A DNA stretch of 17,857 bases from Acanthamoeba lenticulata (GCA_002179805.1 NAVB01001854.1:1-17857); one strand, 5' to 3'; shown: positions 7,966 to 17,820, counted from the first letter of the stretch. Numbers and translations are program-made. Notes: a model not told the origin generated them from the letters alone.

Positions 7966-8846
7966 AACACGCATGCACGCACAGACACGAGGATGCATCG
8001 AAAATACTCGACCTGGACCACTCGGAGGAGAGAGAGGACCTGTTGGAGAAGATCCGTGACAAGAATGACCCCACTCCCAAGGACCCTAGTGTGCAAAAGT
8101 GGCAGCGCCAGCAGAAGCTGCTGGACCGTAAGCAGGCCCGCGAAAAGCTCCTCCTCGATCGGAAACTACAGAAGAAGGAGGAAGATATGAAGTGGAAGCA
8201 GGAGGATGAACTCGCGAGGACACAGCTGGAGCAGACGGAGGAGGACGAAGATCTTAATGACCGTCATGAGTTGGAGCGTAAGACTCTCGCTGAGAAGCAG
8301 AAGGACGCTCACGAGAAGCTCGAGCAAAAGTGCTTTGACCAGGTAGGTTTCGCTGGCTTGCGGCTTCTCTTCTCTTCTCTCCCTCTGTCTCTCTCTCTCT
8401 CTCTCTATCTCTCTTTATCTCTCTATCTCTTAGCGACAATGTTGCTACTGAGGCTGACCACCACCAAACCACACACCCGCACACCACATACAAAAAAACT
8501 AAAGAGGGAGAAGCTGCTCGACGAGATCCAGGCCCGTCGGGAGAAGGTGCTTCTCATCCGCGCAGCGGCCGAGGTCATCGCCAAGGAAGGGCCGACCAAG
8601 TCGATCAAGGAAATCCAGCGGATGGTACAGCAGGGCAAAGAGGAAAAGGCTAAAGAGAAAGCGGCAGCCGTGGCTGCTGGTGGTGCTCCTGCGGCTGACG
8701 AGTCTGCTGATGAGGAAGAAGAGGAAGAGGTGGGTGAACCCAACGACGATAGTGACAACAAGTCGACTAAGTCGGACGACGAGCCAGAGACCGCCACCGA
8801 GTCACATGTTGAGGCTGCCGCCGCAGCTCCCGCCCAGGACGAGTGA
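6819..8846 (+). CDS. PH domain protein with long charged coiled coil
   Basis: Six exons: 6819-6860, 6972-7058, 7213-7374, 7585-7814, 7985-8342, 8505-8846, in consistent phase, giving 406 aa. Residues 5-97 form a PH domain: KAGWLLKLSGK, then FKKQWFVFKPSERLLLNY, a long middle, and LDDWVRALTT with the invariant Trp of the C-terminal helix. PH domains commonly bind phosphoinositides or proteins at membranes. Residues about 100-325 are a continuous, highly charged coiled coil rich in Glu, Lys, Arg and Gln, with repeated phrases such as KQAREKLLLDRK and RKQAREAYALKKK. The tail from about 345 is Ala-rich, then Glu/Asp/Ser-rich, ending APAQDE. Introns hold CT microsatellites and an ATTT repeat. The first intron has a weak donor (GTGGTC), and the exon 6 acceptor (CTAAAG) is also weak. 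Orthology beyond the domain level is not claimed. Confidence 0.75.
6932..6960. repeat. CT microsatellite in intron 1 of the PH gene
   Basis: A run of CT dinucleotides forms the pyrimidine tract before the acceptor. Similar tracts precede exon 4 (7562-7580) and lie in intron 5 (about 8385-8430). Confidence 0.85.
7931..7963. repeat. ATTT tetranucleotide repeat in intron 4 of the PH gene
   Basis: About eight copies of the ATTT unit lie between exon 4 and exon 5. Confidence 0.9.
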
Positions 8847-9073
8847 ACCTTAGTTTGTTTTCATGTTAGAACCTTACTGCTCTCTTTTTTGGTTTCCTCC
8901 ATGTTTTCTTTCAAGCTCTATTTTCTATTTTTTGTGTTTCCTGAACCGGCGACGTTGTTGCGACAACGTCAGCACCAAGAGAGACAAAGGCAAAACCCCA
9001 TCGGCGGCCAGCCCTTTGTTATCACCCCAAGTGGAGCTCCTCCTGAGAAACGGCAAAAAAAAAAGCAGCTAGT
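8847..9073. other. Intergenic region with hairpin
   Basis: This 227-bp stretch separates two genes on the same strand. It contains a perfect 8-bp hairpin (GACGTTGT, loop TGCG, ACAACGTC) at 8951-8970 and a ten-A run at 9055-9064. Two frames across 8970-9060 are open and look mildly coding, but neither joins the ATG at 9074 in frame; an in-frame TGA at 9044 precedes that ATG. Confidence 0.5.
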
Positions 9074-10833
9074 ATGCAGTCTCCACACAACCTCCTTGAC
9101 TTACCGGAAGGCACGCCCCGTTGCGTGTTTTTTATTTTATTGATTATTTTTTTTTGTTAACATGACATGTTTTTGCTAATCGTGTTGGTTTTTGGGGGGT
9201 GCAGAGCTCTTAGTGGGTGTGCTGGGACGCCTTGATCTTGCCGACCTCTGCCGCTCAGCGGTCGCATGTCGTACTTTGCACCGCGTGGCGACGGACGACC
9301 GCCTCCTGTGGCGTGCTCGCTGTCTGTATCGCTTTGGACCCGCTTCCTTGGAGAGCCGGTCAACCAGTGATAGTAGTAGTAGTAGCTCGTGGGAGCAACA
9401 CTGGAACACGCTTGACCAACACTTTCGTCATGGTTGCAAGCTCTTCAACCAAAAGGCCTCAACCGTACGCCTACTACTCCCCGAAATAAATATTTTAATA
9501 TACTTTGCCCTCACACTCGAGTGTGGGCTTTTCTTGGTACTGCCAGGGCATCGAGTACCTGGTCTCTCACCACGTCCTCCGTTTGGAGCCGGAGGCGTTT
9601 GTTGACTTCGTGGACAAGACGCCGGGTCTCTACAAGAAAAGCATCGGTACACACACGTTGTTCTCCCTCCCAGCCTTCTGTTGAGGTACCCACCACGTAC
9701 TGTTGTATATTGTGCGTGCCCTCCTCTTTTCTCCCCCCCCCCCGCCGGTGACTGGTCAGGCTGGTTCCTTGGTCAGCGGGCGAAGGACTGCGCGAAGGAT
9801 GAGGAAACAAACCTCGACGATATCGAGACGTCACCGTCGGTACGTACTGCTCCCAAATCGCATCTCTCTCTCCACTTGCCTCTTAGCGAAGCGTGGCCTC
9901 TTTTTTCTTCTTTTTTCGCTTGGGAAAGCTCAGAGAGACACAGCCTAGGTCCTTTTGTCAGTTGGCAATTTGCTGACCCACTGGCTTTGTGCGTGCGTGG
10001 GCGTGGGGCGAAATTTATGTCTTCGTCGTCATCATCATCATCATCATCTCGTGTACACAGGACGTGGATTTTTACTCGCAAGTCGCGCAGCTGTACATGA
10101 GCAGGATCGATTTTCGCAACTTGACAGTGGACGAGGCCTTGCGCCAGCTGCTGCTGAAAATCAAGCTTCCCGGTTCCTCCCAGTTTATTCGCCGCATTCT
10201 CAAGGGTAAACGACGAACGCCCCCCCCCCCTCTCTTTAAAGTGTTTCTCTTTATACTTGAAGTCAGCTAACCTTATGTGTGTTGCTCTCTGCTGGTGTGC
10301 TTTGCGCGCGCAGACTTTGCCCTTGTGTATTTTAAACAAAACAAGGAAGAGGCCCAGCGTCTCTTTACCAAGCCTGAAGGACCCTATATCGCGGCTTACT
10401 CCATCCTCATGCTTAACACGGGTATAGTTCTTTTCTTTCTTCCTCTCTCCTTTCCCCAAGTGGGTCATATTACCCTAGTGTAGCGGTCATGTCTCTAATC
10501 ACTCTTCTCTCTGTTTCTGTGTTACTCTTCCTCTTTCTCGTCTCGTGAATTCAAGACCTGCACCACCCGCAGGTGTCACGGAAAATGAAGAAGAACGAGT
10601 TTGCCGATCATTTCAGCGCCATGTTGCCTGGCTTGCCGCGCGAGTACGTCGACGGCGTCTATGACCGCATCCGTGCCGCCGAGCTCAAGATCGCCGAGGA
10701 AGATGCCGTCAACACCGTTACCAACGGGGAAGACAGCACTACTACTACTACTCCTCCTGTCTCCTCGCCCGATGCACCGAGCAGCAGTGCTGACGGCCGC
10801 GGCATCAAGGGCTTCTTCTCGCGCTTCTTCTGA
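9074..10833 (+). CDS. F-box and Sec7 domain protein, FBXO8-like
   Basis: Seven exons: 9074-9110, 9205-9464, 9547-9646, 9760-9839, 10061-10205, 10314-10421, 10556-10833, in matching phase, 335 aa. Human FBXO8, with the same domain order, is about 320 aa. The F-box is at about 8-48 (LLDLPEELLVGVLGRLDLAD, then CRTLHRV and DDRLLWRARC). The Sec7 fold starts near residue 94: FNQKAS, GIEYLVSHHVL, FVDFVDKTPGLYKKSIG, DFRNLTVDEALRQLL, then IAAYSILMLNTDLHHPQV. Sec7 domains exchange GDP for GTP on Arf using a glutamic finger in the motif LPGEAQ. Here that motif reads LPGSSQ, Ser198 replacing Glu, so exchange activity is doubtful. The F-box suggests an SCF-linked role. The first intron appears to use a GC donor (AG|GCACGC), which restores LPEELL; a GT donor nine bases later is the alternative. 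The tail ends GFFSRFF. Confidence 0.82.
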
Positions 10834-10879
10834 CAAAGGCGCCTTTTGTGCGCAAATTTTGCAGAAATACATTATTTAA

Positions 10880-10885
10880 AATAAA
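10880..10885 (+). terminator. Poly(A) signal AATAAA
   Basis: It lies 47 bp after the stop of the F-box/Sec7 gene, and the next start codon is only about 130 bp further on. Confidence 0.6.
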
Positions 10886-11016
10886 CAAAATAGAAAAGCG
10901 GAAGTTCCAGAAGGAAATAGCAGCAGGGTGGCGACCAGACCAGTCGCTCAGCTGCAAGTACTTGAAGAAGGGCTCAACACAACGGCGCACACGCCCGCTG
11001 ACACATCTTCTGAAGA

Positions 11017-12474
11017 ATGAATAAGAAGCAGCTCGATGAAAAGCATCAAAAAATCTTAAGGAAGCTGCTTCAGTTGCCCGAGAACAAAAAATGCTTTGAT
11101 TGCTCAGAGAAGGTATCTATTGAGACCTCTAAAATCAGAAAGACGCCTTCCTTGAGTCGTTCCCGGCCCCAAGCCCGGTAGTACACGTATGGCTAATATA
11201 TAAATATGCTCGTGCCTCACAAAAAGGGGCCCTTCTACGCCTGCACGACACTGGGCACTTTTGTTTGCACGACTTGCTCGGGAATCCAGTGCGCCCCCCC
11301 CCCCAAATTTTGCTTCGCCCTTTTGTGTACTACAGAAAGAGTCTCACAACCTCGACCGCAACAGGGAGAAAGTGCGAGATGAGGAGCAGTTCTTCTTCAA
11401 GTTCTTCTCGCAGAAGAAGATGCTGTCGAGGCTCATTGGCGACGACGAAAAGAAGACCAGCTCGCCGCTTGATGATGTTGACTTTGAGGGCGAGGTCGAC
11501 CGGGAGACTGGTGCGGCCTCGAAGAACCAGCCAACCGTTCTGTCCTCTTCTCAAAGACCTGACATTGCTCGTGATCTGTGTCTGTGATGTCGTTGGCGCC
11601 AAAACAGGAGAGTATGACTACAACGATATCGACTTCAGCGAGGACGAGGCTGAGACCAGGGAGGACCTTCCGAGCGACAACGAGGACAACGACGAATTCT
11701 ACGAGCACATGCTCATGCAGGAGCTCGAAGCCGAGGAGAACGTGCGTGTGGCCTTTCTTTCCAACGTTGAGGAGTCGTGGGTCACTCACATGTCTATGAC
11801 GATGATGATGCAACGCGTGCAACAGGGCGAGTTTGCGGAGGAGGAGGTCGATGGCGGTGGTGACTTTGCGTCGTTGGACGAGTTTGCGCATATCCTGGAC
11901 AGCGCCGGCGGTGACGAGGTGTCGGCCAAGCAGAAGGAGTGGGAGGAGCGCATCAAGAAGGCCAAGAAGCGCGAGGCCTCTCAAGGTTTGCCCACCCCCC
12001 CCCCACGCGAGACTTTTCCCCCTCCAATGGTGAAATGGACATTCACGATCCCCACCTATGCACAGGCAAGAAGAAGGGCGGCGATGATGATGAAGATGAC
12101 GAGGGCGACATCTTCGATATGGACGACGACGACGACGACAACGCGAGTGGAGAAGAGGAAGACGTTGGCGACTTCAACTTTGCGTCCAAGTACGTCCGCC
12201 TCGCCTCGCCTCGCCTCGATTACCTCCACACTTGGTGTGTTGCTTACTTTGCAAAAATAACAAAAACAACAACAAAAGGGATGGCGACTTCTACGAGGAC
12301 GAAGCCACGACCGGCGGCTCGAAGAAACGAAAGCGGCCCTTCAACATCGGTGGAAAGGGCGGTCGCGGAGGCCGAGGTGGAAGCAAGATGGCCAGAACGG
12401 GCGGCGCCGCGCGAAGCGCAAGCCGAGGCGGGAGAAGAGGAAAGCGTGGCGGTAGCCGACGTGGTGGGAGGTGA
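11017..12474 (+). CDS. ArfGAP zinc finger joined to a CBF/Mak21/NOC1-like acidic tail
   Basis: Predicted exons: 11017-11112, 11227-11288, 11365-11510, 11608-11741, 11826-11985, 12066-12189, 12279-12474, in phase, 305 aa. Residues 1-52 match an ArfGAP start: LQLPENKKCFDCSEK, then GPFYACTTLGTFVCTTCSGI, with exact C-x2-C-x16-C-x2-C spacing (C26, C29, C46, C49). The HR that should follow, with the catalytic arginine, is absent, as is the rest of the ArfGAP fold. The downstream part resembles the C-terminus of Mak21/NOC1/CEBPZ ribosome-assembly factors: DEEQFFFKFFSQKK, DDVDFEGEV, DYNDIDFSEDEAE, FASLDEFAHILDSAG, KQKEWEERIKKAKK, poly-Asp, then KKRKRPFNIGGKGG and an RGG-like end. Such proteins normally exceed 700 aa, so most of one is missing. 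The 84-bp intron 11742-11825 is a multiple of three and could be coding. A real fusion, an overprinted truncation and an assembly join are all possible. Confidence 0.55.
11197..11206 (+). promoter_or_regulatory. TATA-like element TATATAAATA
   Basis: It lies inside the predicted first intron of the ArfGAP-fusion gene, about 30 bp before exon 2, a spacing that would suit a start of transcription near 11230. It may be an internal promoter or simply AT-rich intron sequence. Confidence 0.35.
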
Positions 12475-12802
12475 ATGTAACGTTGCTCTCCTTCCCTTTT
12501 TGCCTCCCTTGTTGGCCTCGTGTGCGCACAACAAGACGAACAACAGGCGCCCACAAGGTTTTGGAATTTCTTTCTTTCCTGCTTTTTTTATGCTTGTCCA
12601 CCACAAGCCAGAAGGCAGCAGTTGTGGCCCACAGGATGAAGAGGCAACTTCAAGGGCCATGAGGGTGAGGAGAAGGGCCAATGGAAACCGGTGCTACTTC
12701 GTGAAACCGCCTCCCAACCCGCACCCTCCGCCGTCCGTTCTCCTTTTTGCTGCCCCCACGGTGCAAGGACTTCTACATATGCACTCATCATGAAGTGGTA
12801 AT

Positions 12803-12823
12803 CTCCCCCACACCCTGGGGGAG
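12803..12823 (+). terminator. Strong hairpin just before the poly(A) signal
   Basis: CTCCCCCA and TGGGGGAG form a perfect 8-bp GC-rich stem around a 5-nt loop, 11 bp upstream of the AATAAA. It does not match the metazoan histone stem-loop. Confidence 0.5.
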
Positions 12824-12833
12824 CCTCTTATTC

Positions 12834-12839
12834 AATAAA
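12834..12839 (+). terminator. Poly(A) signal AATAAA
   Basis: It lies 360 bp after the stop of the ArfGAP-fusion gene and 42 bp from the end of the convergent membrane-protein gene. Confidence 0.5.
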
Positions 12840-12880
12840 TAAAACAGGAATGTGTACAGCCGGGACCACGGCTGGTGCAT

Positions 12881-15531
12881 TCAGTCGTCAAGGTCTGCAG
12901 AGCGTTGGGCGTGCCGCTCAGACTCTGATGTGCCGGGGCCCTCTGGCGCGTAGGCGGCAAGAAGCCAGCCAGACACGTAGCTAAGGCCTGCCACCAGTAC
13001 GTTGAGCAACACCTGCAGGTGTGCAGTTTGATCTTGGGGTAAGCACGCAACAGACCACGAGATAGAACGAAACGAAGATCAATACGTGTGGGGCCGTACG
13101 ATCTGGGTGGCCCACGGGAGAACGTTGTGGAGGTCGGTCGTGCGCAACAAGCTCACCAAGAGGTACTCCCAGGAGGTGTGCGTGATGAACACGAAGAAGA
13201 GGAGGCGCGGGGAGAGCGGCGGGCTGGCGGTTGAGGAGACCTCTTCAGCACGCCGACCGGATGTTTCGTCGCCGGCGATGTACTTCCAGAACTGGATGGA
13301 GAGCCACAGGACGAACCAGTTGCCCAACCTGCGCGGACCACGAGTGGTCACAGAGAAGTGAGCAAGAACGCGGAGTATCACGGTGCAGTGACGCTCGAGG
13401 GTACGACGCGTCATACGCAAAGCTGACGCGCTGGAGGCGTGTGGAGTAGGTGATGAGCGATGGCGAAACGATGATCCACTTCCACTTGGTGCCGGGGAGC
13501 GTCAGACGCACGAACACCTGAAGAAGAGGACGGCACAGGTGAGCCATCAGCAAGCGTGGGTGGGGCTCGTGGCCGTGGAGAGGTCGCACGAGAGCCGCGA
13601 TGGCAAAGGCCACAATGAAGAGGTTGCTCCGGCGGCGCGCAAAGAAGCTCTTGGTGCAGGGCAGCCGGCCCTGCTTCTCGTAGAGGAGGTACATGAACCC
13701 AAAGATGTAAAAGGCCGAGGCCGAGAGGAAGGACAGGCAGTAGATGCCGTAGCTCTGGTTGAGGTCCACGTAAAAGTAGCCCAGGAGGGGCGCCGCGGCA
13801 GGCACCACGTTCGGGTGCACGACGTCGAGCGCGCCCACAAAGGTGATGTGGCCCGCCACGATCGCCGCCAGGCAGCCCACGGCCGTGTTGATCCGGCCCT
13901 TGAGGCTCAGGCGGGCGCCCTCGACGGCGAACCAGAGCCTGAACGAGGCCTGGGCGGGGCCGTCCGCCTCGTCGAAGTGGGACGGGTTGCGCTTGGGGCC
14001 TCGAGGCCAGCAGAAGGGCAGCTCGAACGAGAGGTCGCTGGGCAGGCGCAGATAGGCGGACAGAAACGGGGCGCCGTAGATGAGCAGCACGCCCGTGGCC
14101 ATGACCGAGGAGCCAAAGTAGAGGCCGCTCCACCCGAGGAGGAAGAGCGGGATCGCGGTCGAGGCCAGGAAGAACTGAAGCGCGTTGGTGTGGCCGCCCG
14201 CTCGCCTCAGGAGCGTCACCAGGCGGAGGATGACGTGCAGCACCCAGTCCCTCTGCTCGCGGCGGCGGTTGCACTGCTTGCACAAGGCCATCAGCAGGCC
14301 GGGGATCAGGAACCCGATCACCACGAGGCTTCCCACCAACAGACCTGGACGATCGACCAGTCAGCGTCAGGCCGTTGATTAAACGCTCGAGTTGGGGATG
14401 GAGAAGGGAGGAGGACTCACCGAGCCATGTCCATAGGATGAAGACGGGCGTGGCGGCGGCAAAGAAGACCATCGTCATGACCGACCCAAACGACAGGTTG
14501 TCGAGCGTCTGATACGCGTCGGCGTCAAGTCCATCTGCGGGTGCATGCGGCGATGACGATGAGGATGCTGTCTTCTCTCATGAAGGACGACCCGCGTGGC
14601 CCCGCCGAGCAAGAGAGCGAGGGCCTTGCCACTTACCGCTGTTCACTCGAGGCGGGGCTTGGCTGTCGGCCTGGAGGCAGTGCCTCACGGTGCGGAAGAG
14701 CGGCAAGTAGATCGCCCAGAGGAAGAACAACATGGGGAACACCAGATGCAGATCCCCTCCGCCTGCGCCCATCGCCTTCGAACAACAACAACAACAACAA
14801 CAAAAACATGGTCATGCGCATGATGAGACTTGGTTTGCATCAAACGGGGGCGATGGGGCCGGGAGATGCACCTTGAAGAGCATGTTGCCGTAGTCTTGCA
14901 GGGTGGTTGTTTCAGGGGAGAGCTCCCGATGCCAAGTCATGATCCCCACCACGGGCAGCACGGCCACGCAGCCAACCGCCAGTGTTGTCACATAGCGCAC
15001 TGCTCGTGAGCGCCCGTTTGAACGGAGTCAGTTGGCCTCTTGGTGCGAAAGAGGCGTCTGCAGATGAACGAACCAAACTTGTGCAGGAGAAGTGACCACG
15101 TCGTGTTGCTGCCGGGCTCGCGTCGGTGTACGAGCGTCATGTAGGCGGCAGCGCCCGCAACGAAAAAGAAGAGGTTGAACGAAGTGGCGAGCAGAAGGCC
15201 GCCAAACACGTCCATCCATTTCTGTGTCCATAGAAAGGGTCAAGAGGGCAGCAGCAACAACAACAAGAAGGCAAGCTGCGGGCGGCACCCTGAACGAGCG
15301 CGTGGCAGGTTGTTGAGCCTGTCCCGGGAAGAGGCGGAGCCAGTGGGGGCGGGGCAGGAGAAACCGGAAGGTGTGGGCGACCACCCAGCCCCAAACAACC
15401 TGACCTCGCGCCCCGTCCAGCCATTCTACATGCTGGGCCGCATCCTGTTCGATGTGTCCGCGTTCGTTGCGGGGCGGTGCCTCGCTCAGCGAGGTCGCCA
15501 GCAGGTCGGCGCCAGCTGCCCGCTGCGCCAT
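12881..15531 (-). CDS. Multipass membrane protein of unknown family
   Basis: Eight exons: 15531-15400, 15221-15074, 14999-14872, 14775-14637, 14534-14421, 14344-13417, 13328-13157, 13012-12881. All are GT-AG and in phase, giving 630 aa. About a dozen hydrophobic helices are visible, among them GGLLLATSFNLFFFVAGAAA, YVTTLAVGCVAVLPVVGI, LVFPMLFFLWAIYLPLF, VMTMVFFAAATPVFILW, VVIGFLIPGLLMAL, FFLASTAIPLFLLGWSGLYF, INTAVGCLAAIVAGHITFVG, YGIYCLSFLSASAFYIFGF and VLLNVLVAGLSYVSGWLL. A polar loop with RGPKRNPSHFDEADG lies mid-protein. The N-terminus (first 48 residues) and the C-terminal tail are hydrophilic, and no signal peptide is seen. The phrase LPGTKWKWIIVSPSLI faintly recalls TMEM185-like proteins, but this is not an assignment. 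It faces the F-box/ankyrin gene across a 222-bp divergent region. Substrate and membrane are unknown. Confidence 0.75.
14779..14804. repeat. AAC trinucleotide repeat in an intron of the membrane-protein gene
   Basis: About eight AAC/CAA triplets on the plus strand form a TTG/GTT tract before the acceptor of exon 4 on the minus strand. Confidence 0.85.
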
Positions 15532-15753
15532 GGCCGAAAACTAAATGAATAAAAGATAAAAAGCAAAGAATATGTTTTTCTCCAACGCGGCAAAAATGTC
15601 GACAATCGGGGAAGCAAGAGCGAAAGATCTTGGCGATTGTTTACTCAACGCAACCAACAAGCAGACGGTGTACCACAACCATTGTATAAAATCTTTAAAC
15701 AGTGCACATACAGTCAATTCCACTTCCAATTTATCGTTCCATCTTCTTGCTGC
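15532..15753. promoter_or_regulatory. Divergent promoter region with a TATA box
   Basis: This 222-bp stretch separates two divergent starts. TATAAAA at 15685-15691 lies 63 bp before the plus-strand ATG, suitable for TBP binding and a start of transcription near 15715. The minus-strand side is T-rich directly before its ATG and has no clear TATA. Confidence 0.5.
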
Positions 15754-17820
15754 ATGTTAGCAGATTTCGAGTCTACTACTTTTCTTCTGCCTTGTGTCCC
15801 AGTTCAGCAGCAGGCTTCAAGCCAGTCGTCGTCGGTCGAAGCTGCACACCATGAGCTCCCCGACCACGTAATCCTGAGCAGGCATGCCACCCAGGTCACC
15901 ACCTACGACCACGTCAAGGGGCTCCGGAAGAAACGAAAGAAGGCCTGCGGGGCTGCCGCTGCGCTCTGCCTGCATGATGGCCTACTGGTCGAAGAAGAAG
16001 CAAAAGAGGATCTTGCAGATGAGACCCTCCCGGTCGAGGAGCGAAAGAAGCGAGAACGGCGCCACAGCAAGCTCGACCTCGTGCCGCCGACCGTGGCTGT
16101 GGCCGACGAAGAGGCCGGCTGCACGGTCGATGCCAGCAGCGGGACAACGACTACAACGTCTCTCGACTACGTGCCTACGGAAGTGCTCTGCCTCATCTTG
16201 GGCCATCTTCCTCCGCACGAGCTGTGCCGCTCCGCCCTCGTGTGCCAGCGGTGGCACGCAGCCGTGGGCGACAACTTCCTGTGGCAGGGCCTCTACGCCG
16301 GCCTCGTCGCCCCAACATCGCCCGACGTCGCCGTCACGACGGAAGAGCCCTCTGCAGAGGGCGAGGAAGGCGGCGCCACTACTACGACGTGGCGCCATCG
16401 CTGCCTCGAGGCCGCCCGCGGCCTGCATCAACATTTTGGGCTTAAGCTGGGCGTCGAGGGCGATTTTGGCTTCAAAGTCGAGCTGCCGGCCATCAAGCGG
16501 ATCGAGCGCGTGTATCCCAATCTCCTCTGGGCGGTTCACCATGGCTACGCCCGGATTGCGGCGCGCTTGCTCGCTCGCGTGGCTCAGCTCTCGACTCCTG
16601 ACGTGCGTGGCCGCTCTTTCCTCTCTGTTTCACCCCCTTTTGGAGAGATGACCCGCAACTGACCAGGGCGAGGATGGTGACGGTGGCCACAGACGGTCAC
16701 GACGCTGGTCAACTACACGTGGCGGAACAGCATCTTCCCCAACTATTCCTATCCCGGTACCTTGCTGGCGATGACGCCGTTTACTTTGCTTGTCGTATAC
16801 TGACGCGACGTGCCCTGGCATGGACGTGTACTCTCTGCAGAGTGGTTTGCTTCGAGCCTGTACGAGTCGATCGTGCGCTACGGCGACTCTGTGCTGCACG
16901 TGGCTGCCCGCCATGGCCACCTCTCCGTCGTGCGGGTGCGTGCCGCCACTTCGTTGTCCTCGTCCTTGACGTCCGCAAACAAACTAACAAACAATTTTCA
17001 GGTTTTGTTGGGCGCCGGCGCGCTCCCCGATCCGGGTGCACTCGATCGGGAGACGCCTCTCTACTTTGCCGCGCGTCACGGACATGTCGAGGTGCTGCGG
17101 GAGCTCCTCGCGCGCAAGGTGGTCGTCGACTCTGTAAATACTATTGGCGGAACGTACGTCACTCGGCCCGCCCGCCGCTGCGCCACTCTTTTGATCAAGT
17201 GGGAGAGCTCACCATGCTGTGCCTGTGATGTTTATGATCGTAGGCCCTTCCACAGAGCGGTGGTGGAAGGCCAGCTGGAGGCCGCCCTCCTTCTTCTGTC
17301 GCACGGAGGTGCGTGCTCGCACAGCTGCCACTCTCGCTTAGCGTCAACCTCGCTTGTGCTCACCCCTCTCCCCCTTCCCCTTCCCTCTTGTAATCCAGCC
17401 AACGTGATGCATCGACAACGAAAGACCCGCCGCAATGTGCTTCACGAGGCAGCCCTGCACGACCAAGTGGAGTTGCTCGAGCGCCTCGTCGAGGCGTCGG
17501 CGGTGTGCCCTCCCTTGTCGTCCACCAAGGAAGGGGCGGCGGCGGCAGAGACAGAGACAACGTTGAAGCTGGCGGTGACGCCGGCGCAGTGGGACGAGCT
17601 GACGGACCAGCGCGACGAGGAGGACAACACGCCCCTCATGGTGGCCTGCGCGCGGGGCAACGTGGCCATGCTGCGCCTCCTCCGGCGGCTGCAACTCGCC
17701 CCGGGCGGGCCGGAGCGCGCCGCCAACGAGGCCGCCGCTCTCGCTCGCTGCCGCCAACACGGCCGGCCGCTCTGCGACGTCCTTGTCGCCCTCTTCCCGC
17801 CTCGTCCTCTTGAATATTAA
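15754..17820 (+). CDS. F-box and ankyrin-repeat protein
   Basis: Six exons: 15754-16602, 16693-16756, 16841-16935, 17002-17153, 17244-17308, 17399-17820, in phase, 548 aa, ending with TAA. The first 130 residues are polar, with Lys/Arg-rich (GLRKKRKKACG, ERKKRERRH) and acidic patches that could include a nuclear signal. The F-box lies at about 138-180: DYVPTEVLCLILGHLPPHEL, VCQRWHAAV, NFLWQGLY. Ankyrin repeats follow from about residue 250: LLWAVHHGYARIAARLLARV, DSVLHVAARHGHLSVVRVLL, ETPLYFAARHGHVEVLREL, TPFHRAVVEGQLEAALLLLS, NVLHEAALHDQVELLERLVE and NTPLMVACARGNVAMLRLL. The intron phases fuse the third repeat across exons 3 and 4 and restore TPFH at exon 5, supporting the model. F-box/ankyrin proteins usually act as SCF substrate receptors; the target is unknown. 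The start is the first ATG after the TATA box; an upstream in-frame region without ATG is ignored. Confidence 0.78.

Larger units (their letters stand above)
12475..12880. other. Convergent 3' region
   Basis: This 406-bp stretch lies between convergent stop codons. It carries a strong hairpin and an AATAAA for the plus-strand gene. Short open frames near 12610-12660 look unsupported; I see no gene here. Confidence 0.6.

Noticed and set aside
8863..9072. Upstream coding exon for the F-box/Sec7 gene
   Set aside because: Open frames there do not join the F-box in phase, and an in-frame TGA precedes ATG 9074.
11742..11825. 84-bp segment as coding rather than intron
   Set aside because: It has GT and AG ends and a Met-rich unusual translation, but since it is a multiple of three this remains undecided; I kept the intron.
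13539..14378. Long plus-strand open frame (279 codons) opposite the membrane-protein gene
   Set aside because: It is the antisense of a large GC-rich exon, has Glu/Gly/Arg-biased composition and no domain; the minus strand gives a coherent spliced membrane protein.
13411..14478. Second long minus-strand frame overlapping the same exon
   Set aside because: It is Pro/Arg/Gly-rich, as expected from an out-of-frame reading of GC-rich DNA.
16674..17228. Alternative plus-strand frame through exon 2 of the F-box/ankyrin gene
   Set aside because: The chosen exons give NYTWRNSIFPNYSYP and a clean join to ankyrin repeats with matching phases; the alternative ends in Arg/Cys-rich noise.
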